Source: Anaerolineae bacterium (GTDB lineage Bacteria > Chloroflexota > Anaerolineae > Promineifilales > Promineifilaceae). Taken from it: a stretch of DNA of 64,000 nucleotides. The stretch covers positions 1-64,000 of the forward strand of contig JADLAX010000004.1 in NCBI GenBank assembly GCA_020848035.1, given 5' to 3'. This document shows positions 52,909-62,051 of the stretch, piece by piece (position 1 is the stretch's first letter; each line of letters opens with the position of its first letter). The notes beneath the pieces are model-generated. The model did not search any database. It saw only the letters and a list, made by a program, of their open reading frames with translations, and had not been told where the DNA came from. The translations under genes and the position numbers were made by a program.

Positions 52909-53631
52909 CTACAAGTTCCACGCGCTGCGGACAGTATGCAAAATTTGGATCGCTTTGGCAATCAGCAGTTTGTTGGCGGGCTTGTTGGGCCACAGGCTGG
53001 CCCCGGAGGGGTGCGGCAGGGGAACAACGAGGCGACCCGTGGTCGGTAATCCGTCATCGGTAATCGGTTCACCGTTTACCGATAACCGTTCACCGATTAC
53101 CGAAACAGGTAGTGCCTCATCAAAATTAAAATTCACCGGGTTGGCGAGCGTTTCAGGCGGGAAATAAACGGCCGTTCCCACCACCTCGTTCAGTTTCAGC
53201 TTCGCCGGATACAGCAGCTTGATCGCCAGACCACCCACCAAAATCATCAGCTTGGGGCGCACCAGGGCGATTTCGCGCTCTAAAAAGGGGCGGCAGAGCG
53301 CCTGTTCTTCTTTGCTGGGCACGCGGTCCCCTTTGCCGCTTTTGGCGTCTTTGCCGGGATAACACTTGGTAACGGCCGTCATATACTGCCGCGCCCGAAA
53401 CTCATCCTCGTCCCAACCCGCTTCCCCCAGCCACTGGAACAACCGCGTGCCGCTGCCGGCGTTAAACGGCCGTTTCGCCTCAACCTCCGTCACCCCAGGT
53501 GCCTGGCCAATCAACATCACCTCAGCCCCCAGGCTGCCGCGAAACACCGCCCCCGGCACAATGGCATGCCCCGCCGCCAAACACAACCGGCAGGCGCGCA
53601 TCTCGGTTTGTAGCTGCGTCAAAGAATCCAT
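52909..53631 (-). CDS. family 4-type uracil-DNA glycosylase with in-frame repeat insertion
   Basis: 240 aa. It removes uracil from DNA. Iron-sulfur cysteines are in CRLCLAAGHAIVPG (N-terminus) and further C residues in the KCYPGKDAKSGKGDR and CRPFLEREIALVRPK segments. The active-site loops are GQAPGVTEVEAKRPFNAGSG and VPLPHPSGASLW. Between the beta sheet and the second loop is a foreign-looking insertion, VIGERLSVNGEPITDDGLPTT, coded by a palindromic repeat at about 53041-53103. ATG 53631 is preferred over a longer frame. It ends 12 nt from the large hairpin. Confidence 0.88.
   Translation of the reverse strand: MDSLTQLQTEMRACRLCLAAGHAIVPGAVFRGSLGAEVMLIGQAPGVTEVEAKRPFNAGSGTRLFQWLGEAGWDEDEFRARQYMTAVTKCYPGKDAKSGKGDRVPSKEEQALCRPFLEREIALVRPKLMILVGGLAIKLLYPAKLKLNEVVGTAVYFPPETLANPVNFNFDEALPVSVIGERLSVNGEPITDDGLPTTGRLVVPLPHPSGASLWPNKPANKLLIAKAIQILHTVRSAWNL
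53041..53103. repeat. CGGTAATC-type palindromic repeat inside the uracil-DNA glycosylase gene
   Basis: Units of CGGTAATC, CGGTTCACCG and TTTACCGATA occur in alternating orientation. They belong to the same family as the repeat beyond the macroglobulin gene at 14277-14320. Its translation keeps the frame of the glycosylase. Confidence 0.75.
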
Positions 53632-53653
53632 GGAAGAAAGGTTACGAGGAAAA

Positions 53654-53712
53654 ATCAAAGATTACGCAGATTAAAAAGATAAAAAATCTATTCAATCTGC
53701 GAAATCTTTGAT
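53654..53712. repeat. 19-bp inverted repeat upstream of uracil-DNA glycosylase
   Basis: Arms 53654-53672 (ATCAAAGATTACGCAGATT) and 53694-53712 match with one mismatch. It lies in the short gap between pepF's stop and the glycosylase start. No T-run. A REP-like or terminator role is possible. Confidence 0.65.
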
Positions 53713-53733
53713 GAAAATCTGGCTATTACGCCA

Positions 53734-55542
53734 TCACGTCAGCTCATCCACCAACCGCTCAAACGTAGCCACATCGGCCCGCAGCACGTCCAGGCTGGCT
53801 TCCCAAAAAGCGGTGCTGCGAATGTCGATGCCGAAGCGGTTGGCCAGGTCGGCGGCATTGCTCATGCCTGTCATCGCCAACAGCTCGTCGTAGCCGGTTT
53901 TGAACGGCTCCGGATCGGCCTGGTACTGCGCATACAGCCCCAAACCAAACAGCAGACCAAAGGTGTAGGGGAAATTGTAATACGTCGCACCGTAGTAATG
54001 CGGCACGTAGGCCCAGCGGTATGGATGCAGCGAGCCGTCTTCCAGCGCATCACCCAGCGCCGCCAGCTGCGTTTCCTCATCCAGGGCACACAACTCTTCC
54101 ACCGACAGTTCGCGCTCCTGCCGCTTTTCAAACAGCTTCTGCTCAAACATGAAGTTGCTGCTGGCCCCCAGCACTACCCGGGCGGCATACTCCAGCACCC
54201 CGTCGATGATGATGAGCTGATCTTGGGGCACGGCCGTTTTCAACGCCGCATTCTCCACAATCTTCTGGCAGAACGTACTGGCCGTCTCCGCCAGGGTCAT
54301 CGGCATTTCCTTTTGCAGCGGCGTGCGCTCGGCCAGGCACAAATTGTGGTAGGCATGCCCCAGCTCATGCGCCAGCGTGCTCACGCCAGAAAAGCCCGGC
54401 TCAAAGTTGGCCAGGATGCGGCTCTCGTCGGCGCGCAGCCCCATGCAAAACGCCCCGCCCCGCTTACCGTCGCGCGGCTCGGCATCGATCCAGTTTTCGG
54501 CAAAAGCGCGTTCTGCCAGGCGGCGCATCTTGGGCGAGTACGTGCCAAACTGGGCCATGACAAAATTGGTGGCGTCCTGGTAAGCCCAGCTTTGTTCCCC
54601 CTGGCCCAGCGGCACCAGGCGATCGTACCAGGCCAGCTTAGGCAGCCCCAAGGCCCTGGCCCGCGCCTTCAGGTAGCGCTGAAAATCGGGGAAAGCGTTG
54701 CGCGTGGCCGTCATCATCGCGTCCAGCGTGGCCCGGTCGATGGCGTTGGCAAAAAGCACCATCTCCAGGGGCGACTCCCAGCCGCGCCGCCGGACGAGGG
54801 TCAGCGTTTCCCCCTTCAGGCTGTTCAGGCAGGCGGCAATGGGCACGGCCGCTGCCGCCAACGCCGCCAAAACGGCCTGGTGCGCCTGGGCCCGCACTTC
54901 TCGATCTGGGTCAAACGCCAGGTTTTGCGCCGCCGTCAGGGGCATCGCCTCCACCGTGCCGTCACGCTCAATATTGACCTTGATTTGCGAGGTGTAGTCG
55001 CTGAACAGTCGGTACCAGCCGTTGCTGCCCGTCAGCGACAGTTCGGCGGCCAAATCTTCCTGCTCGGGCGACATCAGGTGCAGCGCTTCCTGCCGCGCCC
55101 GGGCCAGCATATATTCGTGTGCCTGGGCCACGGCCGATTTTTCCAGCAACAGCTCCACATCCAAAGAGCCAATCCAGGCGGTCAGCCGGGTGTGCAGCAG
55201 GGCAAAGCGGGAGAGGTGCGGCATCAGTTCGCTCAGCCGGGCCTGGGCCTCGCTGTTGCGTGAATCGGTGGTGAGGAAGCCGTAGAGGTACGCCTGCAGC
55301 GTCTGGCCCTGCTCATCAACGGCGTTGGTACGGTTGATGATGGTGTCGAATAAGCTTACCAGTTCATCATCGACGGGTACGGCCGTTTCCAACCGATTGA
55401 TCCCATGCTCATCAAAAAAGGTAACCAACCCGGCAATCGCGTCAATCACCGCCTGAAAACCGGCGGCAAATTCCGAGGAATCCAATCCCGGAAACACGGT
55501 GCTGAAATCCCAGCGGGGCAGCTCTGTTTTTACCTGGCTCAT
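53734..55542 (-). CDS. pepF: oligoendopeptidase F (M3 family metallopeptidase)
   Basis: About 602 aa from ATG 55542, which has GGGAGA 7 nt upstream; two other in-frame ATGs lie 6 and 30 nt earlier. The zinc motif HELGHAYH (HExxH) and the downstream glutamate in MTLAETASTFCQ mark the M3 family. The N-terminal helical region (LPRWDFSTVFPGLDSSEF) and the SPLEMVLFANAIDRATLDAM segment are typical of PepF. It cuts cytoplasmic oligopeptides of about 7-17 residues. It forms a minus-strand unit with the glycosylase gene downstream, separated by an inverted repeat. Confidence 0.93.
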   Translation of the reverse strand: MSQVKTELPRWDFSTVFPGLDSSEFAAGFQAVIDAIAGLVTFFDEHGINRLETAVPVDDELVSLFDTIINRTNAVDEQGQTLQAYLYGFLTTDSRNSEAQARLSELMPHLSRFALLHTRLTAWIGSLDVELLLEKSAVAQAHEYMLARARQEALHLMSPEQEDLAAELSLTGSNGWYRLFSDYTSQIKVNIERDGTVEAMPLTAAQNLAFDPDREVRAQAHQAVLAALAAAAVPIAACLNSLKGETLTLVRRRGWESPLEMVLFANAIDRATLDAMMTATRNAFPDFQRYLKARARALGLPKLAWYDRLVPLGQGEQSWAYQDATNFVMAQFGTYSPKMRRLAERAFAENWIDAEPRDGKRGGAFCMGLRADESRILANFEPGFSGVSTLAHELGHAYHNLCLAERTPLQKEMPMTLAETASTFCQKIVENAALKTAVPQDQLIIIDGVLEYAARVVLGASSNFMFEQKLFEKRQERELSVEELCALDEETQLAALGDALEDGSLHPYRWAYVPHYYGATYYNFPYTFGLLFGLGLYAQYQADPEPFKTGYDELLAMTGMSNAADLANRFGIDIRSTAFWEASLDVLRADVATFERLVDELT

Positions 55543-55758
55543 ATACATTCTCCCATTTGTGTGGTTTGGCATCTTTACAACGGCCGTGCGGCAAGTTTAA
55601 CAATGAATGGCGTTGGGGCAACTTTTAATTAGACGATTATCTACAAGGCGCAAATAGGTAGGAAACGGCCGTATCGACCAATTGTCCTGCACCCGACCCT
55701 TGCCCTGTGAGTTATAATGAAGCTCATCGCCTGACATGCATAAGGTTTGAAGTGCCAA

Positions 55759-56205
55759 ATGACTGCGCAAAAAAAGCCCAAAGACCCAAAAGATACACCG
55801 CCAGACACCGGCAAAACGTCGGAACCCAACCAGGCCGCGCCCAAAAACGGTGTCCTCATCATTGACGATGAAAGGCAGGTGCGCGAAACCATCCGGGATA
55901 TTCTGGAGATGGAAGCGGTGCCTGCATTCCTGGCCGCCGACGGCGAAGCCGGTATTGCGGCGTTTATCGCCAATCAGGACCAAATCGGGCTGATCATTCT
56001 AGACCTGTACATGCCGGGCCTGAGCGGCCTGGAAACTTTTGCCGCCCTCCGCGAGCTTGATCCTTCGGCCAAAATTGTTCTCTCGTCTGGCTACTCCAAG
56101 GCTGAAAGCCTGGAAAAACTGGAAAATTTCAAACCCACCGACTTTTTGCCCAAACCCTACCGGCTGCAAACCATCCTGCACCTTGTTGCCGAACACCTGG
56201 CCTGA
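55759..56205 (+). CDS. single-domain response regulator (receiver only)
   Basis: 148 aa. A Lys/Pro-rich N-terminal extension of about 28 residues precedes a receiver: GVLIIDDERQVRETIRDILEMEAVPAFLAADGEAGIAAF, phosphorylation site LIILDLYMPGLSGLETF, SSGYSKAESLEKL and DFLPKPYRLQTIL (K-P). There is no output domain. The ATG at 55759 is used instead of an upstream TTG; a TATAAT hexamer at 55713-55718 may be its promoter. It may dephosphorylate a kinase, act as phosphate sink or bind a partner. Confidence 0.88.
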   Translation: MTAQKKPKDPKDTPPDTGKTSEPNQAAPKNGVLIIDDERQVRETIRDILEMEAVPAFLAADGEAGIAAFIANQDQIGLIILDLYMPGLSGLETFAALRELDPSAKIVLSSGYSKAESLEKLENFKPTDFLPKPYRLQTILHLVAEHLA

Positions 56206-56265
56206 CGGAATTACCGTCTAAAATTTACTCGTCTTAAAGAATGGTCCCCTCTGAAAAAGGGCGCT

Positions 56266-58806
56266 TTATTCAACGGCCGTATCCTCTAACCCCGCCAAAT
56301 GCTGCCCCACACTGCCCCCTTCAGCCATAATTTGCTGCTCATACTGCGACACCAGCTCACGCCGCAGCACCTTGCCAATAAAGCTGCGCGGAAACTCCTT
56401 CACAAAAATCACCAGTCGGGGCACCTGGCTGGGCGGCAGCCGCCGCTCGCAAAACGAGAGGATCGTTTTGGCCGGTAGGCGCGTTTTTTCCTTCAGGCTC
56501 ACAAAGGCCACTGGCTGGTTGGCAATACCCACCACCACCACTTCGCGCACCTCCGGCAGCTCGTAAATCACCTCTTCCACATCGCGCGGGAAGGCCAGGC
56601 CACTGTCCTCCCCCGTCCAGCTGTCCTGCCGTCGGCTGATGATCTGAAAGTAGCCGTCTTCCGTCATGCGGGCCACATCGTTGGTGTGCAGCCAGCCGTC
56701 TTTGTCGATCACTTCCTGTGTGGCAGCCTCATCCTGCCAGTAGCCGCGCATCACCTGCGGCCCGCGGATGACCAATTCGCCAATCTGCCCGGCAGCCAAC
56801 GGCCGTCCCGTCTTCAAATCCACAATACGCGCCTCCGTGCTGGGCAGCGGCAGACCAATCGAACCCACTTTGTGACGGCCGTTAATCGGGTTGGCATGGG
56901 TCACCGGGCTGGCTTCACTCAGGCCGTACCCTTCCACCAGCTTGCCTTTGGTCAGCTTTTCAAACGTTTCTTTCACCTCAATCGGCAGCGGCGCCGCCCC
57001 GCTGATGCAGGCGCGGATCGAATCGATGCCAAATTTGCGCACGCCGGGGAAATTGTTAATCGCCACATACATCGCCGGAACGCCGGGGAAGAGCGTGGGC
57101 CGGTAGCGCCGAATGGCGCGCAGCACATCTTCCGTGTCGAAGCGCGGCAGCAAAACCATGCTGGCACCAATGCTCACCGCCAGGTTCATCGCCGAGGTCA
57201 TGCCGTAGACGTGGCTAAACGGCACCACGCACAGCATCGCCTCATGGCCATCGCGTATGTCGGTCAGCCACAGGCGCACCTGCATCGTGTTGGCCACCAG
57301 GTTGTAATGGCTCAACACCACCCCCTTCGGCTTGCCCGTGGTGCCGCTGGTGAACTGGATAACGGCCGTATCCTCAGCCTGCAGCTCCACCCGGGGCGGC
57401 TGGGGTCGGAATTTGCCCAGCCAGCTGCGCCAGGCAAAGTCAGCCGCGCCGGTCAGCGCCGGCAGCCGATCCGCCGTGCGCTGCGCAGGCAGCAGCGCCG
57501 CCATCAGCCGCTTGGGCAGCGGCAAATAGTCGCTGACGCTGGCAAAAATAACGTGACGCACCCCCGACTGCGCTTTGACCTGCACGGCCGTTTCCCGAAA
57601 GCGTCCCAACGTCACCAGCACCTCCGCCCCCGAAGCGTTGGCCTCGCGCACCACTTCCGCCGCCGGATCCAGCGGATTGGCCATCACCGCAATGCCGCCA
57701 ATGCGCAGCGTGCCGTAGTAGGCAATCACCAGGTGCGGCACGTTGGGCAGCAGCAGCATGACACGTGTGCCCTTCTTGACCCCCAACGAGAGCAGCCCAT
57801 TGGCAAACCGGCCCGCCTGGGCGCTCAACGAACGGTAGCTGAGCGTGTAGCCCATAAATCGCAGGGCCGGTCGGCTGGGAAAACGGCGGTAGGCCCGGTC
57901 CAGCAAGCGGTTCAGCGGCAGGCGGGGAATGTCGATGGTGGGGGGGACGGCCGTTTCATAACTCGCCAGCCACGGCCGTTCCGCCGATAGACCACCGCGC
58001 CCCCCCGTTTCGGCATCGCTGCGCCAGCGCGAGTAGGTAGCAGCGGCCGTTTCCCCGTCCAAAAAGCGCTCAATCGCCCGGTTTACCGCGTCGCGCCGCT
58101 CCAGCATCACCATGTGCGCCGACACGCCTACGTTGATCACCTCAGACCCCTCCGGCACCAGTTCCCCCACCCGCTCAAAGGCAGATTGGGGCAAAACGCG
58201 GTCTTTGTTACCCAAAATCACCATCGTCGGCGGCTTTAGCTGAGGAAATTTGTCCCAGCCGCGCCACTGGCGCAGGTTGTGCAAATACATCTCTTGCAGC
58301 GCATACAGCGAGGCGTCCATCACCCGGTTGGCCACCGGCTGCAGCAGCCGCAGCAGCGCCTCCGGTAGACGGAACATAAATTGGTAAGCGGGCGAGATTT
58401 TGTACTCGCCTGCTCCGGCAATCAAAATGAGGTGGCTCACCCGCTCCGGGTAACGCCAGGCCAGCTCGGTGGCCATGGCCACGCCGTAGGAATGCCCCAG
58501 CACCACAAACGGCCGATTCACGTTGCAGCGGCGCAGCACAGCCATGATGTCGGCCAGGATGCGGTCCATGTCGTACCCATGCCCCGGCCGCGAGGAACGG
58601 CCGTGTCCGCGCAGATCAATGGCAATAATTTCGTTGTGTATGGCAAACTCTTCAATCTGATAGCGCCACTGGCGTGAACGGCCGCCAAAGCCGTGAATAA
58701 AAAGCATGGTGTGCAGCGGCCGTTCCGGGGCAATGCGAATGTAGCTAATTTGCACATCCGCCTCAACTTGGGCCTCTTCGCGGTAAAGTTCCAGGTCAAG
58801 CTGCAT
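56266..58806 (-). CDS. alpha/beta hydrolase fused to long-chain acyl-CoA ligase
   Basis: 846 aa. Residues 1-250 form an alpha/beta hydrolase: FIHGFGGRSRQWRYQ, LGHSYGVA (S106), GNKDRVLP and a His in GVSAHMVMLE. Residues about 290-830 are a class I adenylate-forming enzyme: FTSGTTGKPKGVVLSH (P loop), EGYGLSEASPV, TNDVARMTEDGYFQIISRRQD, and the C-terminal lysine in FPRSFIGKVLRRELV. It would join a fatty acid to CoA via an acyl-AMP, with the hydrolase part possibly releasing the fatty acid from an ester or hydrolysing thioester. Such a fusion could couple lipid degradation to activation. The start overlaps trmB's end. Confidence 0.85.
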   Translation of the reverse strand: MQLDLELYREEAQVEADVQISYIRIAPERPLHTMLFIHGFGGRSRQWRYQIEEFAIHNEIIAIDLRGHGRSSRPGHGYDMDRILADIMAVLRRCNVNRPFVVLGHSYGVAMATELAWRYPERVSHLILIAGAGEYKISPAYQFMFRLPEALLRLLQPVANRVMDASLYALQEMYLHNLRQWRGWDKFPQLKPPTMVILGNKDRVLPQSAFERVGELVPEGSEVINVGVSAHMVMLERRDAVNRAIERFLDGETAAATYSRWRSDAETGGRGGLSAERPWLASYETAVPPTIDIPRLPLNRLLDRAYRRFPSRPALRFMGYTLSYRSLSAQAGRFANGLLSLGVKKGTRVMLLLPNVPHLVIAYYGTLRIGGIAVMANPLDPAAEVVREANASGAEVLVTLGRFRETAVQVKAQSGVRHVIFASVSDYLPLPKRLMAALLPAQRTADRLPALTGAADFAWRSWLGKFRPQPPRVELQAEDTAVIQFTSGTTGKPKGVVLSHYNLVANTMQVRLWLTDIRDGHEAMLCVVPFSHVYGMTSAMNLAVSIGASMVLLPRFDTEDVLRAIRRYRPTLFPGVPAMYVAINNFPGVRKFGIDSIRACISGAAPLPIEVKETFEKLTKGKLVEGYGLSEASPVTHANPINGRHKVGSIGLPLPSTEARIVDLKTGRPLAAGQIGELVIRGPQVMRGYWQDEAATQEVIDKDGWLHTNDVARMTEDGYFQIISRRQDSWTGEDSGLAFPRDVEEVIYELPEVREVVVVGIANQPVAFVSLKEKTRLPAKTILSFCERRLPPSQVPRLVIFVKEFPRSFIGKVLRRELVSQYEQQIMAEGGSVGQHLAGLEDTAVE

Positions 58807-59815
58807 GGGTCACGTCCACTTCCAGCATGTCGCTGGGTATATTGTGGTGCAAAATTTCGGCCTCATCGTGCAGGCTCACCAGCCAGCGGGCCAGCGCGGC
58901 AATCGCCAGCTGCACCCCGGCAGTCGGCCGCGGAAAGCCCAAATCATGCAGGCTGATGACGTAATTGCCTGGTTCACGCTGCCGGATCACAATGCCCAGC
59001 CGCTGCGCCACCGGCGCTTCGCTGATATACGTTTCCACAAACAGCGCCTCGCCTTCGTGGGCGCGGAACAACTCCATAAAGCTGACGTGGCGATCCTGGT
59101 CGCTGCTGCGCATACGGCCGTAACGGGCCTGAATCGCGTCCAAATCCAGCGGGGTGTGCAGCACAACGTGGGGCATGGGGAACTCCTTGGGGGTGGGGTA
59201 ATCGTTTGGGGCGGCCGTTTGGTTGCGCACCCATTTGTAGTAATGGCAGATCCGCCCTTCATCCAGGCCGATCTGTTCATATTTGGTACGCAGCCGCGCG
59301 GCGTCTTCCGTGACAAAGGTGGTGGCCAACCGGCTGTCGAAATACGGCGTCGTTTCCAGCGCCTCGGTGATAGCCACAGCGTAATCAGCATGATCGGTGG
59401 CAATGTCCAGCAGACCGCCAGGTTTCAGCCGCGTCGCCAGCAAATGCAGAAAATCCACATCGATCAGGCGGCGGTGCAGCTGCCGCGCCTTGGGCCACGG
59501 ATCGGGAAAATTGATGTACACCTCATCAATGGCAGCGGGGGCACACAACACCTGGAGCAGATACCGGGCATCGCTTTGCAGCACCCGCACGTTGGTGAGG
59601 GCGGCCGTTTGCACCTTACGCTGCGCCTTGTCCAGGGCAGGCAGCGAAATTTCTACCCCCAGCACGTTGGCCAACGGCCGTCGCTGCGCCAGATCAATCA
59701 AAAAGTGACCCCCGCCAAAGCCAATTTCAATTAGCAAGGGTGCTTCTCGGTTAAAAACGGCCGTCCAGTCAACCGGCCAGCTGAGCAAATGGGTGTGCAG
59801 CAAGGTGGATGTCAT
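58796..59815 (-). CDS. trmB: tRNA (guanine-N7-)-methyltransferase with C-terminal extension
   Basis: About 339 aa from ATG 59815. Residues 1-205 are TrmB: LIEIGFGGGHFLIDLAQ (SAM site), VLGVEISLPALDKAQRKV, and the signature VYINFPDPWPKARQLHRRLID. It methylates G46 of tRNAs. A further about 130 aa (after TPKEFPMPHVVLHTPLDL) are not part of normal TrmB; they include RDRHVSFMELFRAHEG- and YVISLHDLGFPRPTAG-like segments and may be a separate small domain. The ATG lies only 6 nt after TATAAT, so the mRNA is probably leaderless. The gene end overlaps the hydrolase-ligase start by 11 bp. Confidence 0.88.
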   Translation of the reverse strand: MTSTLLHTHLLSWPVDWTAVFNREAPLLIEIGFGGGHFLIDLAQRRPLANVLGVEISLPALDKAQRKVQTAALTNVRVLQSDARYLLQVLCAPAAIDEVYINFPDPWPKARQLHRRLIDVDFLHLLATRLKPGGLLDIATDHADYAVAITEALETTPYFDSRLATTFVTEDAARLRTKYEQIGLDEGRICHYYKWVRNQTAAPNDYPTPKEFPMPHVVLHTPLDLDAIQARYGRMRSSDQDRHVSFMELFRAHEGEALFVETYISEAPVAQRLGIVIRQREPGNYVISLHDLGFPRPTAGVQLAIAALARWLVSLHDEAEILHHNIPSDMLEVDVTHAA

Positions 59816-59821
59816 GGACGA

Positions 59822-59827
59822 ATTATA
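59822..59827 (-). promoter_or_regulatory. -10 box of leaderless trmB mRNA
   Basis: TATAAT ends 6 nt before the trmB ATG. A TTGCCT hexamer 16 nt upstream (complement of 59844-59849) is a plausible -35 box. Confidence 0.6.
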
Positions 59828-59870
59828 TGAAGCGCGCCCCCACAGGCAAGAACCCTGATTTAATACCTTT

Positions 59871-59921
59871 TTGACACCTTTTTGACACTTAATTGACACC
59901 TTATTATTTTCCGTCTATAAT
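59871..59921 (+). promoter_or_regulatory. sigma-70 promoter with three phased TTGACA hexamers
   Basis: TTGACA at 59893-59898, 17 bp, then TATAAT at 59916-59921: a consensus promoter for the solute-binding-protein gene. Two further TTGACA hexamers lie at 59871-59876 and 59882-59887, each 11 bp from the next. Transcription would start near 59928, about 65 nt before the ATG. Confidence 0.85.
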
Positions 59922-59993
59922 GCCCGCATAACTCATGAACTGGATTCTTCGGCCGAATCAATCCAACCAAACCCGTTTTTGGAGGAAATAAGC

Positions 59994-61979
59994 ATGTTTA
60001 CCCATCAATTGATCAAACGATGGTCGCTTCTGGCGATCATCCCCCTGCTTGGCCTGGCGCTGCTGGCCGCCTGCCAGCCAGCGAGCCAGACTGTGGAGGT
60101 CACTCGCGTGGTAACCGAAACGGTTGTCCAGGAAGGGCAGCCCGTAGAAGTGACCCGGGTGGTGACTGAAACTGTTGTCGTCACCCCGGAAGTGACCGAA
60201 GCGCCCGCTGCACCAAAAGACCTGATTGTCTGTATGGCCCAGGAACCCGACACGCTCTATCCGTATGGTGGATCGATGCTGGCAGCAACGGCCGTTCAGG
60301 TCGCCATCTTTGAAACCAACGTCACCACCTTCTCCTACGATTACCAGGCGCTGGGCATTGAAAAACTGCCCAGCCTGGAAGACGGCGACGCCGTTGTGTC
60401 CCCCGTAGAGGTCAACGAAGGTGACCTGGTGCTGGATGCCGTGGGCAATCCGGTTGCCCTGGCCGCAGGTGTCTCGGTCATCAATTCCGCTGGCGAAGTG
60501 GTTGAATTTGATGGCACCCCCATCACCATGGACCAGATCAGCGTTGATTTCACCTTGCAGCCGCGCGTCTGGTCAGACGGCACACCCGTGACCGCCGCAG
60601 ATTCCGTTTACAGCTACGAAGTCAACCGCGATCCCGATACGCCCGCCACCAAGTTTGTCGCCGAGCGCACCGCTTCTTACGAAGCAACCGGCGAATTGGG
60701 CCTCAAATGGACCGGCATTCCTGGCTATTTGGATCCCACCTACTTCACCAACGTCTGGCCACCCTTCCCGCAGCACATCTGGGGCCAGTTCTCTGCCAGC
60801 GAACTGCTGGCAGCTGAGGAAGTGGCCCGCCTGCCCGTCGGCGATGGCGCATTCCGCATTGTGGAATGGGTGGCTGGTGACAGCATTGTGCTGGAACCCA
60901 ACCCGTTTTACTATCGCCAGGATGAAGGGCTGCCCTACCTGGACAGCGTGACTTACAAATTCATTCCCGATACCAACCAGCTGATCGCTCAGCTCATCTC
61001 CGGTGCTTGCGACATTGGCACGCAGGATGGTCTGTCGGCCAGTGATGCGCCGTTCCTCATCGAGGCAGAAAACAACGGCCTGCTCACCCCCTACTTCCAG
61101 ACCGGCACCGTTTTTGAACACATCGACTTTGGCATCAACTCCTATGGTGACTTTGGTGATGATCAGGGCCGTCCCGACTGGTTTGAGGATGCCCGCGTAC
61201 GCCAGGCAATGACGATGTGTACCGACCGACAAGGCATGGTGGACAATATTTTGTTCGGCCGTTCTGAGGTCATTCACAGCTACGTCCCCAGCGTGCATCC
61301 GCTCTACCCGGAAGATGGGCTGACCGAGTGGCCGTTTGATGTGGAAGCGGCCAACGCCCTGCTGGACGAGGTTGGCTTTATCGACAGCGACGGGGACGGC
61401 ATTCGTGAATATTACACGGACCGGGGCACTTCGTGGGAAGGCGAACCGTTTGTGATTGACCTGGGCACCACCACCGGCAATGATATGCGCCAGCAGATGA
61501 CGCAGATCTTCAAAGAGAACATGCTGGCATGTGGCATCGACGTAACGCTGTACTACGTGCCCTCCAGTGAATGGTTTGCCGATGGTCCAGATGGCCCGCT
61601 GTTCGGCCGTCGCTACGACCTGGGTGAGTTTGCCTGGGTCAGCGCTGTGCAGCCTAGCTGTAACCTTTACCTGACCAGCCAGATTTCGGGGCCGGAAGAG
61701 GAAGGTTTTGGCGGCTGGGGTGCATCGAACAACACCGGCTGGAGCAATGAGGCGTTTGACCTGGCGTGTAACACCGCCCTGTCTTCGCTGCCCGGTACGC
61801 CCGAATACGAAGAAAGCCACAAGGAAGCCCAGCGCATCTTCTCGCAAGAAGTGCCCGTTATCCCGGCCTTCTTACGGCTGATTGTGGCGGCGGCGCGGCC
61901 CAACGTGGTTGGCTTCGGCGTCGACCCGACCGGCGGTACGGAGTTGCAAAACATCTACCAGTTCGATTTGCAGCAGTAA
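59994..61979 (+). CDS. oligopeptide-type ABC transporter substrate-binding lipoprotein
   Basis: 661 aa from ATG 59994 with GGAGGAAATAAGC upstream. A signal peptide ends in a lipobox LLAAC (C27), then a Val/Thr-rich spacer with a doubled VEVTRVVTETVV segment, followed by the SBP_bac_5 fold (about residues 70-660). It includes SLEDGDAVVSPVEVNEGD, FTLQPRVWSDGTPVTAADSVYSYEV, and EPNPFYYRQDEGLPYLDSVTYKFIPDTNQLIAQLISGACDIGTQDG. The family binds peptides or nickel and other solutes outside the membrane. The permease and ATPase genes are not in the next place, so they are elsewhere. The very strong promoter suggests abundant expression. Confidence 0.9.
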   Translation: MFTHQLIKRWSLLAIIPLLGLALLAACQPASQTVEVTRVVTETVVQEGQPVEVTRVVTETVVVTPEVTEAPAAPKDLIVCMAQEPDTLYPYGGSMLAATAVQVAIFETNVTTFSYDYQALGIEKLPSLEDGDAVVSPVEVNEGDLVLDAVGNPVALAAGVSVINSAGEVVEFDGTPITMDQISVDFTLQPRVWSDGTPVTAADSVYSYEVNRDPDTPATKFVAERTASYEATGELGLKWTGIPGYLDPTYFTNVWPPFPQHIWGQFSASELLAAEEVARLPVGDGAFRIVEWVAGDSIVLEPNPFYYRQDEGLPYLDSVTYKFIPDTNQLIAQLISGACDIGTQDGLSASDAPFLIEAENNGLLTPYFQTGTVFEHIDFGINSYGDFGDDQGRPDWFEDARVRQAMTMCTDRQGMVDNILFGRSEVIHSYVPSVHPLYPEDGLTEWPFDVEAANALLDEVGFIDSDGDGIREYYTDRGTSWEGEPFVIDLGTTTGNDMRQQMTQIFKENMLACGIDVTLYYVPSSEWFADGPDGPLFGRRYDLGEFAWVSAVQPSCNLYLTSQISGPEEEGFGGWGASNNTGWSNEAFDLACNTALSSLPGTPEYEESHKEAQRIFSQEVPVIPAFLRLIVAAARPNVVGFGVDPTGGTELQNIYQFDLQQ

Positions 61980-62051
61980 ATTTTCATTGATAACTGTTTA
62001 GTTGGTTTCCCGCACGTGGGCGCTGCGCGCCCCGTGCGGGGGAAAGGTTTG

